This document shows positions 43,153 through 51,549 of a stretch of DNA of 64,000 bases, one piece after another. Made by a program: the position numbers and the translations under genes. The stretch's first letter is position 1; each line of letters opens with the position of its first letter. The notes under the pieces are model-generated. The model did no database searches, had not been told where the DNA came from, and saw nothing but the letters and a program-made list of their open reading frames with translations. This DNA comes from Bacillota bacterium (lineage in GTDB: Bacteria; Bacillota; Clostridia; Acetivibrionales; JANLFN01): NCBI GenBank assembly GCA_023421675.1, contig JAEZTC010000002.1:1-64000 (forward strand). Reading direction: 5' to 3'.

Positions 43153-43752
43153 ATGGGTGATGGAATGGGTAAAGGAACTATTACACGCGAACGGATATTG
43201 GCTGAATCGCTTACAGTTTTCTCAACATATGGATATGAAGGAGCACGCGTTGATACTATTGCTGCACAGGTAGGTATTAATAAAGCTTCATTGTATTTCC
43301 ACTTTAAAAGTAAGGAAGAGATATTCAGGGAGCTGTTTGAGAATATTACTGAGAAATATCGTTCAAATATTAAAAGAATCATAAATATCACAAAGGATTA
43401 TCCTACAAAGGAAAGACTTACAGCTATATACAGGGATTATATGAATTATGACTGGAATAACACGGAAATTGATTTCTGGAATCATGTATATTACTGCCCG
43501 CCGGCAATGATGAAGCAAGAAATACATAAAAAGACGTTTGAAATAGAAGAGGAATTTCTAAAGCAGCTTATACAGGTATTTGATGAGGGAATTACAAAGA
43601 AGGAAATTCGTTGTATGCAAGCTGAAAAACCTGCTAAATTATTCTATTTCATGTTAATGGGAGTTTCAATATCCGTAATGAATATCACACAGAACTATAA
43701 TGATATGGAACATTGTTTTGAGTTATTCTGGGAAGGGATAAAAAGTAATTAG
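43153..43752 (+). CDS. TetR-family transcriptional regulator
   Basis: 199 residues; ATG 43165 is a possible alternative start because neither has a strong ribosome site. Helix-turn-helix in residues 8-55 (ITRERILAESLTVFSTYGYEGA then INKASLYFHFKSKEEIFREL). The C-terminal ligand domain is unassigned. An inverted repeat over its promoter suggests autoregulation. The aldo/keto reductase gene 82 bases downstream is a plausible target, in the same orientation. Confidence 0.88.
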   Translation: MGDGMGKGTITRERILAESLTVFSTYGYEGARVDTIAAQVGINKASLYFHFKSKEEIFRELFENITEKYRSNIKRIINITKDYPTKERLTAIYRDYMNYDWNNTEIDFWNHVYYCPPAMMKQEIHKKTFEIEEEFLKQLIQVFDEGITKKEIRCMQAEKPAKLFYFMLMGVSISVMNITQNYNDMEHCFELFWEGIKSN

Positions 43753-43833
43753 TAATCTTAAAAAATTTGCGATAAGCGTAAATTTTTTTAAATAAAAAAT
43801 CAAACAAATGGTAGGTAGAAGGGAGAGGCAATT

Positions 43834-44811
43834 ATGGAAAAGAGAGTTTTAGGAAGGTCAGGTATTAAGGTTAGTCCAATGGGTTTGGGAAGTTGGGCGA
43901 TAGGCGGTGAATTTTATTACCAAGGCATAGCAGATGGTTGGGGTGATGTTGATGATGCTGAGTCAGTTAAGGCAATACACAGAGCTTTTGAGCTTGGTGT
44001 AAACTTTTTGGATACAGCCGATTGTTATGGCATTGGTCATAGTGAAGAAGTAATTGGAAAAGCAATTACGGGAAAAAGGGATAGTGTTGTACTTGCTACA
44101 AAGTTTGGAAATTTTGGTAATGAGACTACCAAGACTATACATGGAGTCAATATAACACCTGATTATATAGAAAGAGCCTGCGATGCATCACTTAAAAGGC
44201 TTAATACTGATTATATCGATGTGTACCAGCTTCATGAGTGGAATATATCAGTAGCTGATGTAGAAATAGTATGTTCGACTCTTGATAAACTTGTTAAGAA
44301 AGGTAAAATCCGAACTTATGGTTGGAGTACAGATCTTTTAGATGGTGCCAAGCTGTTTGCAGAAAGAGCTAACTGTTCTACCATTCAGCATTGTTTAAAC
44401 GTTTTTGATGATGCTCCGCAATTAATAGAATTGTGTGAAAAGAACAACCTTGCCAGCATTAATCGCAGCCCTCTTGCGATGGGATTTCTTAGTGGTAAGT
44501 TTACTTCAGAATCTCTATTATCAAAAGATGATGTTCGTGGTGCTGGTCATTCATGGGTTTCATATTTTAAAGATGGAAAACCTGTACCAGAATTTTTAAA
44601 GGCACTTGATTCTGTTAAAGAAATCTTAACAAGTAATGGCCGTACGCTTGTTCAGGGGTCTTTGGCTTGGATTTGGGGCAAAAGCAGCAACACTATACCT
44701 ATACCAGGGTTTAAAACCGTTAAACAGGCTGAGGAAAACGCTAAAGCAATGGAATTTGGTCCGTTAACCGATGCACAGGTAAAAGAGATTGACACACTGC
44801 TCGGAAGATAG
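43834..44811 (+). CDS. Aldo/keto reductase
   Basis: 325 residues, a complete (beta/alpha)8 reductase. Catalytic tetrad visible: Asp in NFLDTADCYG (with Tyr five residues on), Lys in VLATKFG and His in YQLHEW. NADPH-binding loop IPIPGFKTVKQAEENAKAM near residue 290. It reduces aldehydes or ketones with NADPH; the substrate is unknown. Start ATG follows GAAGGGAGAGG. Probably cotranscribed with the TetR gene. Confidence 0.9.
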   Translation: MEKRVLGRSGIKVSPMGLGSWAIGGEFYYQGIADGWGDVDDAESVKAIHRAFELGVNFLDTADCYGIGHSEEVIGKAITGKRDSVVLATKFGNFGNETTKTIHGVNITPDYIERACDASLKRLNTDYIDVYQLHEWNISVADVEIVCSTLDKLVKKGKIRTYGWSTDLLDGAKLFAERANCSTIQHCLNVFDDAPQLIELCEKNNLASINRSPLAMGFLSGKFTSESLLSKDDVRGAGHSWVSYFKDGKPVPEFLKALDSVKEILTSNGRTLVQGSLAWIWGKSSNTIPIPGFKTVKQAEENAKAMEFGPLTDAQVKEIDTLLGR

Positions 44812-44844
44812 AAATTATTAACAATAAATTATATATAAATGAAG

Positions 44845-44872
44845 AAGCTCACCTTTTAGGGTGGGCTTTTTT
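44845..44872 (+). terminator. Terminator of the tetR/aldo-keto reductase unit
   Basis: AAGCTCACC (44845-44853) pairs with GGTGGGCTT (44860-44868), one G-U pair, then T residues. Confidence 0.85.
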
Positions 44873-44958
44873 ACTGTGGAATTATTAATTTGACCATTTA
44901 CAAATTATGTTATATATTGTAAAATGTAACTGTAAAATAATGTAATCAGGAGTCGAAA

Positions 44959-46494
44959 ATGCTTTCTAAGATAAAGAGCTGTGGGTTGATAGGTATAAAT
45001 GGTTACACGATTGAGGTTGAAACAGACATATCAAATGGTATTCCGGCATTCGACATTGTTGGGTTGGCGGATGTTGCCGTCAGGGAATCTAAAGAGCGCG
45101 TGAGATCTGCAATTAAAAACGTAGGATTTGATTTTCCGGTAAGACGAATAACAATAAATCTTGCTCCTGCAAATATCAGAAAAGAGGGTTCTGCTTTCGA
45201 TCTGCCCATAGCATTAGGAATATTGACAGCTACAGGTCAGATGAGTAATCCGGTAATAGATAATTATATGTTTATTGGGGAGCTTTCTCTTGATGGAGAC
45301 ATAAAACCAGTCAATGGTATTCTTCCAATGGCTATAACTGCACTGCAGGAAGGGATTGAGTACATGGTGCTGCCTGCTGCAAATGCGGATGAAGCTGCAG
45401 TAGTTAAAGGGCTCAAGATTCTGCCTGCAAGAAATATATCTGAAATTATACTGCACCTTAATGGTGAGATGCAGATAAAGGAGCATTGTGTAGACATTGA
45501 TGAATTCTTTAATGGAAATGCAGATTATGAAATAGATTTTGCAGATGTAAAAGGTCAGGAAAATGTCAAAAGAGCACTGGAAGTTGCTGCTTCTGGTGCT
45601 CACAACTGTATAATGGTAGGGTCTCCGGGAAGCGGTAAATCAATGGTGGCCAAAAGGCTTCCGACCATACTTCCTTCACTTACATTTGACGAAGCGTTGG
45701 AGGTAACCAAGATTCACAGTATAGCCGGGATGCTTCCTGCAAAAACCTCTCTTGTTACAACAAGGCCCTTCAGGGCTCCACATCATACAATCTCGGACAT
45801 AAGTCTTATCGGTGGAGGGAAAGTTCCAAAACCGGGTGAAATAAGTCTTGCACACTATGGTGTACTATTCCTCGATGAGGTTCCGGAGTTTGGACGTGAT
45901 GCACTTGAGGTATTACGGCAGCCTCTGGAGGATGGAATCGTCAACATTTCGAGAGTTAATGCCAGCTTGACTTATCCGGCCAAGGTCATGCTGCTGTGTG
46001 CAGCAAACCCATGCAAGTGTGGAAATTTTTTAGATACGTCAAAGCAGTGTACATGTACTCCAAAGCAGGTTCAGCAGTATTTGGGCAGGTTGAGTGGGCC
46101 TTTGTTGGATAGAATTGATATTCAGATAGAGGTTGCATCTGTTAAGTATAAAGAACTGGAAAGTATTAAGCAGGAGGAGAAGTCATCCAAGATAAGGGAA
46201 AGGGTTAATAAAGCCCGCAGTATACAGCTTGAAAGGTATAAAGGTATGAGGATTTATTCCAATGCTCAGCTTCAACCTTACATGATTGAAAAATTCTGCA
46301 GGTTGGATGATGAATGCAGAAGCCTTTTGAAGACTGCCTTTGAAAAGCTTGGACTCAGTGCAAGGGCACATAACCGCATACTTAAAGTTTCAAGAACAAT
46401 AGCAGATATGGATGAAAGCACTGATATAAGGCCATGCCATATTGCGGAAGCAATTCAATATAGGAGCCTGGACAGGAAGTTCTGGGCAGGCTGA
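44959..46494 (+). CDS. YifB-family Mg-chelatase-like AAA ATPase
   Basis: 511 residues. An N-terminal Lon-like S5 fold domain (residues 1-170, SFLDLP-type helix FDLPIALGILTATGQ), then an AAA+ domain with Walker A GSPGSGKSM near residue 218 and Walker B VLFLDEVPEF near residue 312, and a C-terminal Mg-chelatase domain with four Cys (CKCGNF, CTC). The family (ComM/YifB) includes a branch-migration helicase that extends transformation strands. Adjacent dprA supports a role in DNA uptake or recombination. Start ATG follows CAGGAG. Confidence 0.9.
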   Translation: MLSKIKSCGLIGINGYTIEVETDISNGIPAFDIVGLADVAVRESKERVRSAIKNVGFDFPVRRITINLAPANIRKEGSAFDLPIALGILTATGQMSNPVIDNYMFIGELSLDGDIKPVNGILPMAITALQEGIEYMVLPAANADEAAVVKGLKILPARNISEIILHLNGEMQIKEHCVDIDEFFNGNADYEIDFADVKGQENVKRALEVAASGAHNCIMVGSPGSGKSMVAKRLPTILPSLTFDEALEVTKIHSIAGMLPAKTSLVTTRPFRAPHHTISDISLIGGGKVPKPGEISLAHYGVLFLDEVPEFGRDALEVLRQPLEDGIVNISRVNASLTYPAKVMLLCAANPCKCGNFLDTSKQCTCTPKQVQQYLGRLSGPLLDRIDIQIEVASVKYKELESIKQEEKSSKIRERVNKARSIQLERYKGMRIYSNAQLQPYMIEKFCRLDDECRSLLKTAFEKLGLSARAHNRILKVSRTIADMDESTDIRPCHIAEAIQYRSLDRKFWAG

Positions 46495-46525
46495 AAAACT
46501 GAAAAATCTTTGAGATGGAGGTAAA

Positions 46526-47632
46526 ATGACAGAAAATATAAAATACTGGGTATGGTTAAGTTCAATTGAAAGTATAGGTAACCGTAAAAAGCTTAAACTT
46601 CTTAAGACATACGGAAATCCTGAAAACCTATGGAAGGCTCCGAAAAGTGAATTAATTAGCAATAAGTCAATAGGCTTTGAAATTGCTGCTATTCTTAAGG
46701 ATACAGACATAAGAAAAAAGACTGAAGAGAATATGGAAAAAATGTATCAGATGGGTATAGGTATAATCCCTGTAAGCGACAGCAGGTATCCTGGGTATCT
46801 GAAAAAGATTCATGATCCTCCTATGGCATTGTATTACAGAGGTAAACTCCAGAATGATGAACTTACCATAGCTGTTGTCGGGTCAAGGAATGCCACAGTA
46901 TATGGCTTAAATATGGCAGAAAACATATCTTTTAAGCTTGCATCAAGAGGTTTTACGGTTGTCAGTGGTATGGCAAGGGGAATTGATTCCTATGCACACA
47001 AAGGAACCTTAAGGGCAGACGGAAGAACAATAGCTGTACTCGGATGTGGTCTTGATATTATTTACCCGTCTGAGAACTATGAACTATCTGAGAAAATTAT
47101 TGATAAAGGAGTTATTATATCGGAATTTCCTATAGGAGCACCTCCGCTTCCGATAAATTTTCCCATGAGGAACAGGATTATAAGTGGATTGTCGCTTGGC
47201 GTCGTTGTAGTTGAGGCGAATGAAAGAAGCGGGTCATTGATTACTGCAAATATTGCACTTGACCAGGGTAAGGAGGTCTTTGCAGTGCCCGGAAATGCAA
47301 ACAGTAAGACCAGTACAGGTACAAACAGGCTTATAAAAGACGGCGCAAAGCTTGTTACAGACATTGATGACATACTTGAAGAAATGGGTCTTATATGTAT
47401 GGCTAATGGTAAGGAGATAGCAGTTGATGTATATAAAGGCAATGTTTTAAAGGGGTTGGCAGGAGAAGAAAGAATAATTGCAGAGCACTTGCTTAATGAA
47501 GAGCTTCACATAGATGTTTTAGCTGAAAGAAGCGGCTTTAGTGCACAGCTGGTTAATTCTGTGCTTGTAATGATGGAGCTTAAAGGAATTGTTGAACAGC
47601 TGCCGGGGAAGATTTTCAGGTTTATCAAATAG
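46526..47632 (+). CDS. dprA: DNA-processing protein DprA
   Basis: 368 residues. N-terminal SAM-like region, then the Rossmann domain: GSRNATVYGLNMAE near residue 117, SGMARGIDSYAHKGTL, and GCGLDIIYPSEN. A C-terminal winged helix begins near residue 310. It binds incoming single-stranded DNA and loads RecA. Start ATG follows GATGGAGG. Located 31 bases after yifB and probably cotranscribed. Confidence 0.93.
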   Translation: MTENIKYWVWLSSIESIGNRKKLKLLKTYGNPENLWKAPKSELISNKSIGFEIAAILKDTDIRKKTEENMEKMYQMGIGIIPVSDSRYPGYLKKIHDPPMALYYRGKLQNDELTIAVVGSRNATVYGLNMAENISFKLASRGFTVVSGMARGIDSYAHKGTLRADGRTIAVLGCGLDIIYPSENYELSEKIIDKGVIISEFPIGAPPLPINFPMRNRIISGLSLGVVVVEANERSGSLITANIALDQGKEVFAVPGNANSKTSTGTNRLIKDGAKLVTDIDDILEEMGLICMANGKEIAVDVYKGNVLKGLAGEERIIAEHLLNEELHIDVLAERSGFSAQLVNSVLVMMELKGIVEQLPGKIFRFIK

Positions 47633-47732
47633 CTTATTAAATTGATTAATGGTTGGTTTATATCGTATTCGGAATACACTGTACAGGGTTCTATTGAAAT
47701 GCCATTAATTTGTATTATAATATTAATTGTAT

Positions 47733-47760
47733 TTGACGTCATAAATAGATTAATTATAAT
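47733..47760 (+). promoter_or_regulatory. Promoter TTGACG-N16-TATAAT of the AraC-type gene
   Basis: TTGACG at 47733-47738 and TATAAT at 47755-47760. The ribosome site AAGGGG follows at 47771. Confidence 0.6.
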
Positions 47761-47783
47761 AATTCAGGTTAAGGGGTAAAAAT

Positions 47784-48707
47784 ATGGCAGTTGTAAACAT
47801 AATTGACGGTAAAGAAATAGATTTTAGTAAAGATATTCAGATTTGGTGTAATGATAATGCGGATTTTTTTAATGAAATAAATAACTATAGCTGTTTTCGT
47901 TTAATTTTAATAGAAGAAGGCACCGGAATTTTAAGGATACAAGATAAAAGAATCGCTTTTAATGCTCCGGCTATTTTTTGTTTGAGCGAGCTGGAAAATA
48001 TAATACTGGAGAAATCCAGCAACATTTCTGTAAAATTTATATACTTTCATCCAATCGCAATGAACTATAGATTGAATTATAAAATTCTAAGAGATGAAAT
48101 AATGAATTTAAAATATACTGACAAAATTGACAGTACGTATTTAAGACCGTTTTATAATAGAACAGAAGATTATAATGGATATATGGATATTGGTATTAGT
48201 ATTTCTAAGAAGATGAATCAGCTTTTTTATTTACTTAATTCTGAAATTACACAGAAGAATGATATTTATTACTGGCCGTGTAATGCTAGATCCTTTTTTA
48301 TGGAATTGCTATTACTAATTGAAAGAATATATTTCAAACATCAGTCAACAAATTACATACAGCTTGGAGAAAATCCTGATACAATAATAGATAATGTGTT
48401 ATTGTATTTGCACCTTAATTACAATAAGAAAATAACAATTACACAATTAACAAAGCAGTTCAGTATAAACAGAACTACCCTCAATGAGCAGTTTCACAAA
48501 GTAATGAATACATCAATTATTTCATACCTTTTAAATTTCAGGATAAAGGTTGCATCAATGATATTAAGGGACACAACTATCCCCGTTTCTGAAGTGGCAC
48601 AGCGTGTTGGTTTTGATGATGTTGCAAATTTTAACAGATTCTTTAAAAAGCATATTAATTTGACACCAACAGAATATAGGCAACAGAATAACTGGCTTAT
48701 TAACTAA
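47784..48707 (+). CDS. AraC-family transcriptional regulator
   Basis: 307 residues. The N-terminal ~200 residues look like a cupin-type sensing domain (CFRLILIEEGTGILRIQDKR, in outline). The C-terminal ~100 residues carry two helix-turn-helix motifs, ITQLTKQFSINRTTLNEQFHKV and VSEVAQRVGFDDVANFNRFFKK. No receiver domain, so it senses a ligand directly. The secreted metallo-hydrolase gene downstream is a candidate target by position. Confidence 0.9.
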   Translation: MAVVNIIDGKEIDFSKDIQIWCNDNADFFNEINNYSCFRLILIEEGTGILRIQDKRIAFNAPAIFCLSELENIILEKSSNISVKFIYFHPIAMNYRLNYKILRDEIMNLKYTDKIDSTYLRPFYNRTEDYNGYMDIGISISKKMNQLFYLLNSEITQKNDIYYWPCNARSFFMELLLLIERIYFKHQSTNYIQLGENPDTIIDNVLLYLHLNYNKKITITQLTKQFSINRTTLNEQFHKVMNTSIISYLLNFRIKVASMILRDTTIPVSEVAQRVGFDDVANFNRFFKKHINLTPTEYRQQNNWLIN

Positions 48708-48863
48708 CACAAATTTATTGGGGATATTTGGTAATTATCAATACTTTCTTCTTAAAAACTTTTAATATCTGTCAATGTGCAAAACTTCACTGCTTATATA
48801 CAATTCAAAAGCTTTTTCCACAATGTTATTATTTGCTTAAAATTGTATTAAGGAGTGGTTATT

Positions 48864-50216
48864 GTGAAAAAGATAATAAGTTTTTTAATTATTATTTCAG
48901 CATTACTCGTTTTTTGTTTACCTAATTTGTATGCAGAGACAGCGATACCTCAGAGCTCTGATTTGTTAAAGGGAGTTCAGCATTTGACACAGTCTACAGT
49001 AAGAATTGAGGGCAGTAAGACTATATATATTGATCCAATAGGTATCGAGGGTGAACCTAAGGATGCAGATATTGTTTTTGTAACACATACTCATGGCGAT
49101 CATTTCTCAACGTCGGATATCAAAAAGCTGTTGAAAAAGGATGGAATACTTGTAATAACTGCAGATGGTGTTTCTCAGGCAAAGAAAGATGGTATTACAA
49201 ATATTGTTAGTGTTGCCCCGAATAAGAATTATACAGTAAAAAATATTAAATTTGATTCTGTTCCTGCCTACAACATTAACAAGGATTTTCACACTAAAAG
49301 TAGTAAGTGGGTCGGTTATATTATTAGTATGAATAATATAAAATACTATCACGCAGGAGACACTGATATAATACCAGAAATGAAAAATATAAAAGCAGAC
49401 GTTGCTTTCTTACCGGTTGGTGGTACATATACAATGACTTCGGAAGAAGCTATAAAAGCAACAAATACCATTAAGCCAAAGGTAGCGGTACCAATACACT
49501 ATGCTGATGTAGTCGGTACAGCAGATGATGCTCAAAGCTTTGTAAATGGGCTGGATAAAAAAATCAAGGGAGTAGTATTAAAAGATTTATTAAAAGGTGT
49601 ACAGCATCTCACCAATTCCACTATTAGAATTCAGGGAAGCAAAGTTATTTATTTTGATCCTATTAACATAACCGGTGAACCTAAAGATGCAGATTTCATT
49701 TTCATTACTCATACACATGGAGATCATTTTTCAATTAATGATATTAAGAAATTGATGAAAAAGGAAACAGTAGTCGTAATAACTCAAGATGGTATTTCGG
49801 AAACAGTTAAGCAGAATATTACCAATGTAGTGACTGTCTTACCGGAAAAAAGCTATGAAATAGACGGCTTGAAATTTAAAACAACCAGTGCATACAACAT
49901 AGGTAAGGACTTTCATAAGAAAGACAGCAACTGGGTTGGATACATTGTGAATATAAATAACATTAACTATTATGATGCAGGAGATACCGATCTTATACCT
50001 GAAATGAAGGACATAAAAACTAATGTTGCGTTTTTGCCTGTAGGTGGTACTTATACAATGAATGCAGCTGATGCAGCCAACGCTGCTAATCTTATAAAAC
50101 CTTTAGCCGCTGTACCGATACATTTCGCTGATGTAGTAGGGACATGGGATGATGCAAACAAGTTTGTTTCACTGTTAAATAGTAATATAAAAGGTCAAAT
50201 TGTTAAACAAAGATAA
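48864..50216 (+). CDS. Secreted protein with two tandem metallo-beta-lactamase-fold domains (UlaG-like)
   Basis: 450 residues from GTG 48864, after AAGGAGTGG. A signal peptide occupies about residues 1-26 (KKIISFLIIISALLVFCLPNLYA). Two copies of a ~205-residue domain follow, each starting LLKGVQHLT. Both keep the metal ligands: THTHGDHF, an AGDTD Asp, and a late His (PIHYADVVGT, PIHFADVVGT). Related single-domain proteins are cytoplasmic lactonase/phosphodiesterase-like hydrolases; secretion and in-frame duplication are unusual. Substrate unknown. Followed by a strong terminator. Confidence 0.85.
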   Translation: MKKIISFLIIISALLVFCLPNLYAETAIPQSSDLLKGVQHLTQSTVRIEGSKTIYIDPIGIEGEPKDADIVFVTHTHGDHFSTSDIKKLLKKDGILVITADGVSQAKKDGITNIVSVAPNKNYTVKNIKFDSVPAYNINKDFHTKSSKWVGYIISMNNIKYYHAGDTDIIPEMKNIKADVAFLPVGGTYTMTSEEAIKATNTIKPKVAVPIHYADVVGTADDAQSFVNGLDKKIKGVVLKDLLKGVQHLTNSTIRIQGSKVIYFDPINITGEPKDADFIFITHTHGDHFSINDIKKLMKKETVVVITQDGISETVKQNITNVVTVLPEKSYEIDGLKFKTTSAYNIGKDFHKKDSNWVGYIVNINNINYYDAGDTDLIPEMKDIKTNVAFLPVGGTYTMNAADAANAANLIKPLAAVPIHFADVVGTWDDANKFVSLLNSNIKGQIVKQR

Positions 50217-50250
50217 GCTTATATAAATTAATCTTATACTTCGAAATGAA

Positions 50251-50282
50251 GGAAGAGGTTAGCCAACCTCTTCCCTTTTTTT
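50251..50282 (+). terminator. Terminator after the double metallo-hydrolase
   Basis: GGAAGAGGTT (50251-50260) pairs perfectly with AACCTCTTCC (50265-50274), then a T-run. Confidence 0.9.
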
Positions 50283-50331
50283 GAGATGTCTCCTTAGTGA
50301 CATTATGCTAGATATAAAGTACCTTTATTAC

Positions 50332-50823
50332 TTATAATAAATCAATCTTAGCCCAATCAATGTCTCCATTATTGTTTAAGTACTTTTCTTCGCAGTGTAC
50401 ACATTCAACCTTACCGATAAACAGTTCATGTGTCCCAGGCATTGTAGATTCAACAACAGTACATTCAATACTTACGGGACAATCATAAAGCAAAGGTGCA
50501 TTTACAATTTTACCTTTTTCCATATTGATTTTCATAATTGAAATTTTGTCTTCATTTGCTGATGAGTGACTGCCAAGATAATAATATTCTTTTTCGTAGT
50601 CTTTTGTAACAAGATTTACTACAAAACACCCAGTCTCCTTAATCATGTGGTATGAATGTCTGCTTGGTACAATCCCGATCATTATCATTGGAGGATCTAT
50701 ACTTACATTAGCTGCAAACCCAACTGCCAATGCGTTATTATTTCCTTTATTATCCCTACATGTTACCAATAGATTTGGTGTTGGCTGACACATTATAGAT
50801 TTATTTGTTACTTCTTTTTTCAT
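50332..50823 (-). CDS. Flavin reductase-like (FMN-binding) domain protein
   Basis: 163 residues. The split-barrel FMN-binding fold is indicated by NALAVGFAANVSIDPPMIMIGI, in outline, GCFVVNLV and the late HELFIGKVECVH. Such proteins reduce flavin with NAD(P)H or act as flavoredoxins; the partner is unknown. The gene diverges from a MerR regulator, and its promoter has the 19-base spacer typical of MerR control. The ribosome site GAGGAG lies upstream on the minus strand. Confidence 0.85.
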   Translation of the reverse strand: MKKEVTNKSIMCQPTPNLLVTCRDNKGNNNALAVGFAANVSIDPPMIMIGIVPSRHSYHMIKETGCFVVNLVTKDYEKEYYYLGSHSSANEDKISIMKINMEKGKIVNAPLLYDCPVSIECTVVESTMPGTHELFIGKVECVHCEEKYLNNNGDIDWAKIDLL

Positions 50824-50875
50824 AAATAGAACTCCTCGAAATTTAATAAGAATAAGCGCTTTTCTTTATAAATGG

Positions 50876-50906
50876 ATTATAGTATATTAGAGTTACTCTA
50901 AGTCAA
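50876..50906 (-). promoter_or_regulatory. MerR-type promoter with 19-base spacer (towards the flavin reductase)
   Basis: On the minus strand: TTGACT (50906-50901), 19 bases, TATAAT (50881-50876). The spacer contains the palindrome TAGAGTTACTCTA (50888-50900, plus strand). MerR-family activators remodel exactly such long spacers. Confidence 0.8.
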
Positions 50907-50941
50907 GAAAAATAGAAAAAAATACTTGTGGAGATAATGTT

Positions 50942-51310
50942 ATGTATACAATAAAACAGGTTGCGGAAAAAATGCAAATTTCACCTTACACGCTAAGGTA
51001 TTATGACAATGAGGGATTATTTCCTCTTGTAACCAGAAATGAAAATAAGGTGAGGCTATTTTCCGAGGGAGATTTGGAATGGGTTCATTTGGTACAATGT
51101 TTAAGGGATACGGATATGCCTGTCTCGGAGGTTAAGCATTATGTTGAACTTTTTAAGCAGGGAGAGAATACTTTAAAAGAACGTTATCAAATAATTTTAA
51201 AGCAAAAAGAAAAAGTAGAGGAAGAAATATTAGAAATGAATAAAAGGCTAAAACTATTAGAAATGAAAGCCGCCCATTATAGCAAAATGCTGCAAAACAC
51301 AGCAGAATGA
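50942..51310 (+). CDS. MerR-family transcriptional regulator
   Basis: 122 residues. N-terminal winged helix MYTIKQVAEKMQISPYTLRYYDNEGLFP, in outline, then a coiled coil (about 80-120). No Cys metal-binding pair at the C-terminus, so a metal effector is unlikely; the subgroup usually responds to small organics or redox stress. It very likely activates the divergent flavin reductase gene from the 19-base-spacer promoter. Confidence 0.9.
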   Translation: MYTIKQVAEKMQISPYTLRYYDNEGLFPLVTRNENKVRLFSEGDLEWVHLVQCLRDTDMPVSEVKHYVELFKQGENTLKERYQIILKQKEKVEEEILEMNKRLKLLEMKAAHYSKMLQNTAE

Positions 51311-51549
51311 CCTGCAAGATAGGGCTTATTTGTCTTGCCTTAATTTTATAGCTATGCTATAATGTGTAATTTGTATGGAAACACCTTTTATTTTCCAGTT
51401 TAAGGTGCCATTAATTATTATTACTGTTATTATATTAATAAAATTTGAAAAAATAAAACTAAAAACAAATAAATTGATTTTTCATATATATATACAATAT
51501 AATAATGTACAATCTGAGTTTAATTATGATTGCATTTAGGAGGATATAG

